64,000 nucleotides of DNA. It comes from Selenomonas sputigena ATCC 35185 (GTDB lineage: Bacteria > Bacillota > Negativicutes > Selenomonadales > Selenomonadaceae). The notes below the pieces were generated by a model, which saw nothing but the letters and a program-made list of their open reading frames with translations, ran no database searches and was not told the DNA's origin. Shown piece after piece: positions 59,566 to 64,000 of this stretch. Position 1 is the stretch's first letter, and every line of letters begins with the position of its first letter. The stretch is from the NCBI RefSeq assembly GCF_000208405.1, contig NC_015437.1, positions 1,977,501 through 2,041,500 of the forward strand, read 5' to 3'. Position numbers and translations under genes: made by a program.

Positions 59566-59943
59566 TTATCGGTCTTTTTCGAGCGCGAGCAGCATGATGT
59601 GGAGCATCGTCACGACGTAGCATAGGGCAAAGCCCGAAACCACTGTGAAGAACACCTCGGTCGAGATCTGCACGGCAGCCCAAAACACGATAAAAATCGT
59701 GACGAGCCGCAGAAAAAATCCCTGCCGCATCTCGCGCTTGGCGCGTTCGACGGTCAGCGTCGTGCTTCGCCACGTGCGCCATACGAGATTCCACAGACAG
59801 ACTGCCGCCGCCAGATAGCCGATGAGCCATGCGCCAATGAGACCTGCACGTCCGCCGGCAGCGAACGAGACGAGTGCCATGAGCGCAAAGCCAAGAAGCC
59901 ATGCAGCGAGCCGCTTCGCATATACCGATAAGACTTCCCTCAC
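59566..59943 (-). CDS. atpI: ATP synthase subunit I (AtpI)
   Basis: 125 residues with four TM segments (about 12-30, 34-52, 74-92, 98-118). GTG start with GGAGG 5 bases upstream. Position directly before atpB and the four-helix plan match AtpI (PF03899-type), which helps assemble the c ring or handle Mg2+. An overlapping 228-codon frame is not conserved-looking. Confidence 0.8.
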   Translation of the reverse strand: MREVLSVYAKRLAAWLLGFALMALVSFAAGGRAGLIGAWLIGYLAAAVCLWNLVWRTWRSTTLTVERAKREMRQGFFLRLVTIFIVFWAAVQISTEVFFTVVSGFALCYVVTMLHIMLLALEKDR

Positions 59944-60140
59944 ATATTCCTCCTTCGGCGGAAAAAGCGCCGTGGTGCGAATATCTTCTCAAACTGCCAT
60001 GAAAAATTTCAAAGAGAACTTCCACGGCTATTTCGTTATTTCGACAAAAGAAGCCATTCCCCTGCCGAAAACAAGCGGAAATCACCATAAAATTAAAGAA
60101 TGATAAAATAACTAAAAATAGACGGTAATTATATAAACAG

Positions 60141-60169
60141 AATCTATTTTCCCATAAATAAATAATCAA
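60141..60169 (-). promoter_or_regulatory. Candidate promoter for the atp operon in the 437-bp gap
   Basis: Leftward TTGATT (60164-60169), 17-bp spacer, TAGATT (60141-60146), in an AT-rich stretch. A 7-bp inverted repeat (ATGGATT/AATCCAT, about 60171-60191) lies just upstream and could be an operator. The gap 59944-60380 shows no convincing gene. Confidence 0.45.
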
Positions 60170-60380
60170 TATGGATTATGGCAGAATCCATAACTCCACC
60201 TTGTCAATGTGCGCTGCAGGAATCCGCCTTGCCTTCCCCATCTGCAGCAGTGAAAGGACAAATATTCTCCGCTATACGAGAATGCGACGTTATACCTATG
60301 TATCGCAAAAAAGAGAGACAACCTTAAGCATTTCCTAAGTTTCTCCGGAAACTTTTCTTGTTCCACTGCTTGCAACATCG

Positions 60381-60617
60381 TCAGCGCATACGGCGCACGC
60401 GCCGATAGACGGAAAAGAGGGCGAGCGGAAACCCCACGAGGATTCCCGCAAAGATTCCCTTGTGTCCCAAGGCGAAGACCTCATCCGCCAAGCTTCCCGC
60501 GTACATGCAAATGCCGAGAACAGCACAGAAGAAGATGCCGATGCCGCTCAAAAAGAGGTAGGCGTCGAGTGCCTGACGGAGCGCACCCTTTTCCTTCGGC
60601 GCTGTTTGCCGTTCCAT
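60381..60617 (-). CDS. atpZ: AtpZ/ATPase gene 1-type protein
   Basis: 78 residues, two TM segments (about 22-40 and 48-68: YLFLSGIGIFFCAVLGICMYAG, GIFAGILVGFPLALFSVYR). Matches the F1Fo accessory protein AtpZ (AtpR/ATPase_gene1) often upstream of atpI. Its ATG overlaps the wecB stop by one base (TGATG) and has no strong ribosome site, so translation is coupled to wecB. It is split from atpI by 437 bases. Confidence 0.8.
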   Translation of the reverse strand: MERQTAPKEKGALRQALDAYLFLSGIGIFFCAVLGICMYAGSLADEVFALGHKGIFAGILVGFPLALFSVYRRVRRMR

Positions 60618-61774
60618 CAGCAAGCGGAGAAGACATCGGGCTTTTCATGGGAAAGACCCGCATGGTAAAAGATCGCCTGGATGATGCGGCGCGCAGCCTC
60701 ACCGTCTCCGTAGGGATTGCAGGCGCCGCTCATGCGTTGGTAAGCAGCATCGTCGGTCAGAAGTTCCTTCGCTTCCCTGTAGACGCGCTCCTTATCCGTG
60801 CCGACGAGGCGCACCGTCCCCGCTTCCACAGCTTCGGGCCGCTCCGTCGTATTGCGCAGCACGAGCACAGGCTTGCCAAGCGCCGGCGCCTCCTCCTGCA
60901 CACCTCCCGAATCCGTAAGAATGAGGTGCGATCGCGCCATCAGGTTCGCGAACGGCTCGTAGTCCAACGGATCGATGAGGTGGACGCGGTCGAGGCCGCC
61001 GAGCTCTTCGCGGGCGACTTCGCGCACCTTGGGATTCTTGTGCATAGGGAACACCGCTTCGATGTCGGAAAGTTCCTCGACAAGTTCCTTGAGCGCCTTG
61101 TAGACGTGGCGCATCGGCTCGCCGAGATTCTCACGCCGATGCGTCGTCACGAGCACGACGCGCCGCCCCCCACGGCCGAGGCCGTCGAGCAGCGCATCGT
61201 CGAAGGAAAAATCCTCGCGCACCGTCTGCCGCAGGGCGTCGATGACCGTATTACCCGTGACGAAGATGCGGCTTTCGCTCACGCCCTCGCGCAGAAGATT
61301 CGCCTTTGCTGTCATCGTCGGCGCAAAGTGGAGGTCAGCGATCGCTCCCGTGAGCTTGCGGTTCATCTCCTCGGGAAACGGCGAATACTTGTCCTGTGTA
61401 CGAAGTCCCGCCTCCACATGTCCGACCGCTGTCTGATGATAATAAGAAGCGAGCGCTCCGGCAAACGTCGTCGTCGTGTCGCCATGCACGAGCACGATGT
61501 CGGGCTTCTCCTTCGTAAGAACGCCATCGAGCCCTAGGAGCGCCTTCGACGTGATGTCGAAGAGCGTCTGTCCCTGCGCCATGATGTCGAGATCGTAGTC
61601 GGGCGTGATAGAAAAGAGCGAAAGCACTTGGTCGAGCATCTCGCGGTGCTGCGCCGTCACAGCGACGAGCGGCGTTATCTCTGCCTCATGCTTCTTGAGT
61701 TCGAGCACGATCGGCGCCATCTTGATCGCCTCGGGGCGCGTGCCGAAAACCGTCATGACCTTGATCTTCTTCAT
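60617..61774 (-). CDS. wecB: UDP-N-acetylglucosamine 2-epimerase (non-hydrolysing)
   Basis: 385 residues from the ATG at 61774 (GGAGAA 8 bases upstream). Motifs: VFGTRPEAIKMAPIVLELK, VHGDTTTTFAGALA, HVEAGLRTQDKYSPFPEE, VTTHRRENLG and LTDSGGVQEEAPALGKPVL. Makes UDP-ManNAc from UDP-GlcNAc for surface glycan synthesis. In an operon with wecA. Confidence 0.95.
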   Translation of the reverse strand: MKKIKVMTVFGTRPEAIKMAPIVLELKKHEAEITPLVAVTAQHREMLDQVLSLFSITPDYDLDIMAQGQTLFDITSKALLGLDGVLTKEKPDIVLVHGDTTTTFAGALASYYHQTAVGHVEAGLRTQDKYSPFPEEMNRKLTGAIADLHFAPTMTAKANLLREGVSESRIFVTGNTVIDALRQTVREDFSFDDALLDGLGRGGRRVVLVTTHRRENLGEPMRHVYKALKELVEELSDIEAVFPMHKNPKVREVAREELGGLDRVHLIDPLDYEPFANLMARSHLILTDSGGVQEEAPALGKPVLVLRNTTERPEAVEAGTVRLVGTDKERVYREAKELLTDDAAYQRMSGACNPYGDGEAARRIIQAIFYHAGLSHEKPDVFSAC

Positions 61775-61841
61775 AGGTTTGTTCTCCTTTTCCCTCACTG
61801 GAACGAACGCGTGGAAAGTATGGCAAAAACTCCGCCCCGCA

Positions 61842-62891
61842 TCAATGCGTCTGGGCGGAATCGTTCATGCGGAAGATGCCGAGCTTCTTCGCGCCAAAGA
61901 GCACGGAGACGACGACGCCGGCGAAGATGAGAAGCGCAATGCCGCCCGAAACCTCCGTCAAGGCGACGGCACTCAGACCCAAAAGGGCGCTGATGATGTA
62001 CATCAAGAGCACCGCCTGGCGCTGCGTGAAGCCGAGGTCAAGCAGGCGGTGATGCAAGTGTCCCTTGTCCGGCTTGAAGATCGGCACGCCGCCGCGATAG
62101 CGGCGCACGATGGCGAAAGTCGTATCCATGATGGGAAGGCCGAGCGCGAGAATCGGCACGATGAGAGCGATCGTCGCCGCGCTCTTGACGGCGCCGATGA
62201 CGGAGATGCCCGCGAGCATGAAGCCGAGGAACATGCTGCCCGTGTCACCCATGAAGATCTTCGCCGGATTGAAGTTGTAGAAAAGGAAGCCGATGGCAGC
62301 TCCCGCAAGCGCCGCCGTCAGCACGGCGACGAGCGCATAGCCCTGCTGCAGGGCGACGAGACAGATGGTCACAGACGCAATGGTGGCGACGCCCGCCGCC
62401 AAGCCGTCGAGACCGTCGATGAGGTTCACGGTATTCGTCAGACCGACGATCCAGAAGATCGTCGCGGGTATGGCAAGATACTCAAGGTAAAGATAATCAC
62501 CGAACGGATCGGTGATGAAGTCAATGCGCACATCGAAAGCGACGAGCACGCAGGCACAGACGATCTGCCCAAGGAGCTTGACCTTCGCAGGCAGATTCTT
62601 GTAGTCGTCAACGAGTCCCAGAAGCACGATGAGAGAGCCGCCCGTCATGAGTCCTGCCAGTTCAGTCAAAACCTCATCCGAAAGCTCCCCGTAAGTCATA
62701 AAGCTGAGCATCGCGACCATAAAGGCGATGTAGATGCCGACGCCGCCGATGCGCGGCACCGGCTTCTTATGAACCTTGCGCGCGTCTGGCGCATCGAGCG
62801 CCCCCGTTTTTTCTGCAAAAAAAATGACCGCCGGCGTCACGGCAACCGCGACAACCATGGCGACGAGGAACGCCAAAACGTGATTCGGCAT
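61842..62891 (-). CDS. wecA: WecA/TagO-like UDP-GlcNAc:undecaprenyl-phosphate GlcNAc-1-phosphate transferase
   Basis: 349 residues from the ATG at 62891 (AAGGGGTG upstream), about ten to eleven TM segments. Catalytic LLGLVDDYKNLPAKVK, NTVNLIDGLDGLAAG, FMGDTGSMFLGF and the HIHH-type loop KPDKGHLHHRLLDLG, which marks GlcNAc-1-P (WecA/TagO) rather than MraY. It starts a lipid-linked surface polysaccharide. Preceded by the repeat promoter at 62981-63008. Confidence 0.93.
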   Translation of the reverse strand: MPNHVLAFLVAMVVAVAVTPAVIFFAEKTGALDAPDARKVHKKPVPRIGGVGIYIAFMVAMLSFMTYGELSDEVLTELAGLMTGGSLIVLLGLVDDYKNLPAKVKLLGQIVCACVLVAFDVRIDFITDPFGDYLYLEYLAIPATIFWIVGLTNTVNLIDGLDGLAAGVATIASVTICLVALQQGYALVAVLTAALAGAAIGFLFYNFNPAKIFMGDTGSMFLGFMLAGISVIGAVKSAATIALIVPILALGLPIMDTTFAIVRRYRGGVPIFKPDKGHLHHRLLDLGFTQRQAVLLMYIISALLGLSAVALTEVSGGIALLIFAGVVVSVLFGAKKLGIFRMNDSAQTH

Positions 62892-62980
62892 GGAAAACAG
62901 CACCCCTTTTATATACCCGCAGGACGCATCCAAAAGCGTCACCGTTTCTATTCAACAGCCACTCCACTTTTTCATGAACC

Positions 62981-63088
62981 ATTTTATCATGAAAGCCCAA
63001 GAAGTCAAGCCCGTAGGGCGCAGACCGATTGGCTGCTTTCATATAAGGGCGGCGCACAATGTCCACAAAGTGGACGTTTGTGCGTGTA
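62981..63088 (-). repeat. Dispersed repeat: promoter plus hairpin (copy C), upstream of wecA
   Basis: Leftward promoter TTGACT (63003-63008), 16-bp spacer, TAAAAT (62981-62986) with TGA before the -10, then GGGCTTGACTTCTTGG-type sequence and a hairpin CGCACAA.GTCCAC-AAA-GTGGAC..TTGTGCG (63053-63084). Nearly identical to 48903-49018. The promoter is placed to drive wecA-wecB-atpZ. Confidence 0.85.
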
Positions 63089-63106
63089 GTTATGGGTCGT
63101 GACCCA

Positions 63107-63131
63107 GTGTCGCATGCAAAGCATGCGACAC
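63107..63131. repeat. Perfect 11-bp inverted repeat beside the IS element
   Basis: GTGTCGCATGC-AAA-GCATGCGACAC. It lies between copy C of the promoter repeat and the left end of the IS200-like element. No T tract follows, so it is not a terminator on either strand. Confidence 0.75.
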
Positions 63132-63183
63132 AGTAAACCACCCGCTATGCGGGTGGAAGACAAATGGTTATACCAAAAACACC

Positions 63184-63240
63184 TTTCCGGGTAGTATACT
63201 AAGGTTGTTCAAGCCAGTATACAGAAAGGAAAGGTGCTTA
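63184..63240 (+). promoter_or_regulatory. Leader hairpin masking the tnpA ribosome site
   Basis: Inverted repeats CACCTTTCC/GGAAAGGTG and, inside them, GTATACT/AGTATAC enclose the tnpA leader; the 3' arm contains the AGGAAAGG ribosome site just before the ATG. IS200 elements are known to use such a hairpin to keep transposase translation low. Confidence 0.65.
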
Positions 63241-63701
63241 TGGCACAGAAAGCTAATAGTTTATCGCATACAAAGTGGCTGTGCAAGTATCACATCGTGT
63301 TTACGCCTAAATACCGTAGGAAAATCATCTACAATCAGTATAAAGCGAGCATCCGTGACATTTTAAGGCAACTTTGTGCATATAAAGGTGTAGAGATTTT
63401 GGAAGGACACTTGATGCCCGATCATGTGCATATGTTGGTAAGCATTCCGCCGAAACTTAGTGTATCACAATTTATGGGATATCTCAAAGGGAAAAGTGCG
63501 TTAATGATATTTGACAAACACGCCAATTTGAAATACAAATTTGGCAATCGGCACTTTTGGGCAGAAAGATACTATGTGAGTACGGTTGGCTTAAATGAAG
63601 CAACCATTCGCAAGTATATCCAAGAGCAAGAAAGGCATGATGTTGCGATGGATAAGTTGAGTGTGAAGGAATACGAAGACCCTTTTAAGGGTAGCAAGTA
63701 G
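63240..63701 (+). CDS. tnpA: IS200/IS605-family transposase TnpA (Y1 HUH)
   Basis: 153 residues from the ATG at 63240; a GTG two codons earlier is possible. HTKWLCKYHIVFTPKYRRK at the N-terminus, HUH pair in LMPDHVHMLVSIPP, and the nucleophile Tyr in TIRKYIQEQE. Full length with no frameshift, so the element may be active. Codon use is AT-richer than the chromosome. Confidence 0.95.
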   Translation: MAQKANSLSHTKWLCKYHIVFTPKYRRKIIYNQYKASIRDILRQLCAYKGVEILEGHLMPDHVHMLVSIPPKLSVSQFMGYLKGKSALMIFDKHANLKYKFGNRHFWAERYYVSTVGLNEATIRKYIQEQERHDVAMDKLSVKEYEDPFKGSK

Positions 63702-63761
63702 TACAAACGCCCTTTTAAGGGCGGTGACGAGTCAAGAGCAATCTGGCTTGAACGTAGTGAA

Positions 63762-63785
63762 AGCCAGCGTCTTTAGACGCTGGCT
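63762..63785. repeat. Hairpin near the right end of the IS200-like element
   Basis: Perfect AGCCAGCGTC-TTTA-GACGCTGGCT stem-loop between tnpA and the right-end hairpin. It may act as a terminator-like barrier, but no T tract follows. Confidence 0.6.
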
Positions 63786-63838
63786 GGTAACTGCCCCTTA
63801 TAGGGGCGAGCAAACCACCCGTTTGACGGGTGGTCATG

Positions 63839-63882
63839 ATTTATCATGAAAGCCCAAGAAGTCAAGCCCGTAGGGCGCACAG
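63839..63882 (-). repeat. Dispersed promoter repeat (copy D, hairpin missing)
   Basis: About 40 bases identical to copy C from TTATCATGAAAGCCC to the GGGCGCA stretch: leftward TTGACT, 16-bp spacer, TAAATC -10. It points into the IS element. The hairpin half is absent and the sequence runs straight into the hpf terminator. Confidence 0.7.
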
Positions 63883-63884
63883 TG

Positions 63885-63915
63885 AAAAGCCCGCCGGCGC
63901 GAAGCACCGGCGGGC
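63885..63915 (-). terminator. Terminator after hpf
   Basis: Stem GCCCGCCGG/CCGGCGGGC (63889-63897 and 63907-63915) with a 9-base loop, followed leftward by TTTT (63885-63888). Confidence 0.85.
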
Positions 63916-63937
63916 AGTCAAGCACAGAATACAAAAC

Positions 63938-64000
63938 TTAATTTCCCGGCTCGATCAGCGCGTACTTGCCGTCCGTGCGGCGATAAACGACGTTGATCTC
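63938..64000 (-). CDS. hpf: Ribosome hibernation promoting factor, long form, C-terminal end (runs off right edge)
   Basis: Only the last 20 codons and the TAA are in the window, reading EINVVYRRTDGKYALIEPGN. This matches the very end of long HPF (Bacillus HPF ends in a VVYRRNDGKYGLIEP-type tail), the domain that dimerises ribosomes into 100S particles. Confidence 0.8.
   Translation of the reverse strand, partial: EINVVYRRTDGKYALIEPGN

Larger units (their letters stand above)
63132..63836 (+). mobile_element. IS200/IS605-family element (tnpA only)
   Basis: About 0.7 kb. No inverted-repeat ends of the DDE type; instead subterminal hairpins at both ends with the same stem: CCACCCGC-TAT-GCGGGTGG (63138-63156) and CCACCCG-TTTGA-CGGGTGG (63815-63833), each preceded by AAA. 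One gene, tnpA. The exact cleavage sites are not certain, so the ends are approximate. No tnpB follows. Confidence 0.8.

Noticed and set aside
59483-60169. 228-codon frame overlapping atpI
   Set aside because: Out of frame with the four-TM atpI and composed of Arg/His/Cys-rich sequence; atpI has the better start, composition and position.
60338-60358. AAGTTTC-TCCG-GAAACTT hairpin after atpZ
   Set aside because: A T-rich tail exists only rightward, while all genes here run leftward, so I do not call it the terminator of the wec unit.
60166-60378. 70-codon minus-strand frame in the gap before atpI
   Set aside because: No ribosome site and no recognisable family; it covers the candidate operator. 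Left unannotated.

Overview
The window reads as chromosome of a diderm Firmicute of the class Negativicutes, most like Selenomonas. It is GC-rich. It carries Gram-positive-style gene order (mraZ-led division cluster, DUF881/DUF1290 proteins, long-form HPF) together with genes for a true outer membrane: BamA, TamB, OmpH/Skp, TolC, MlaEFD, a TonB-dependent receptor and an autotransporter. Genus is an inference from gene content; no rRNA is present. Nearly everything is transcribed leftward (minus strand).

Region 1 (1-18.6 kb, leftward) is an envelope-biogenesis block. In order of transcription it holds a phosphodiester glycosidase, a small barrel-sandwich protein, a SpoIVB-type S55 protein, MlaE-MlaF-MlaD, TolC, TamB, a sigma-70-family factor and a one-TM protein that may be its anti-sigma. 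BamA follows from its own promoter, then an unknown barrel protein and two OmpH/Skp proteins. Together these handle insertion of outer-membrane proteins, lipid traffic between the membranes, and efflux.

Region 2 (18.7-32.7 kb, leftward) is the division and cell-wall (dcw) cluster: mraZ, rsmH, ftsL, a fused murE-murF, mraY, murD, murG, murC, ddl, ftsQ, DUF881, DUF1290, ftsZ. It has no ftsI, ftsW or ftsA. Three 10-bp-spaced GTGG repeats form a MraZ box in front of mraZ.

Region 3 (32.8-36.8 kb) holds a polysaccharide deacetylase and a flotillin (leftward), then a rightward pair of half-size chromate-family transporters.

Region 4 (36.8-48.9 kb, leftward) is the most unusual part. Two separate cobalamin riboswitches precede, respectively, a BtuB-like receptor and a 2429-residue autotransporter built of tandem modules. 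A TIM-barrel gene upstream may be a CbiR-type cobamide-remodelling enzyme. I read this as a cobamide-responsive surface and uptake island.

Region 5 (49.1-53.1 kb) has a P1B-type metal ATPase divergent from a TetR regulator with a palindromic operator, an Rpn-type PD-(D/E)XK nuclease and tRNA-Ser(UGA).

Region 6 (53.1-62.9 kb, leftward) is the complete F1Fo ATP synthase operon (atpI-B-E-F-H-A-G-D-C). Upstream of it lie atpZ, wecB and wecA; the ATP synthase c subunit has carboxylates in both helices. The right edge holds an IS200/IS605-type element and the last 20 residues of hpf. A dispersed promoter-carrying repeat occurs at least four times (about 35.45, 48.9, 63.0 and 63.85 kb).
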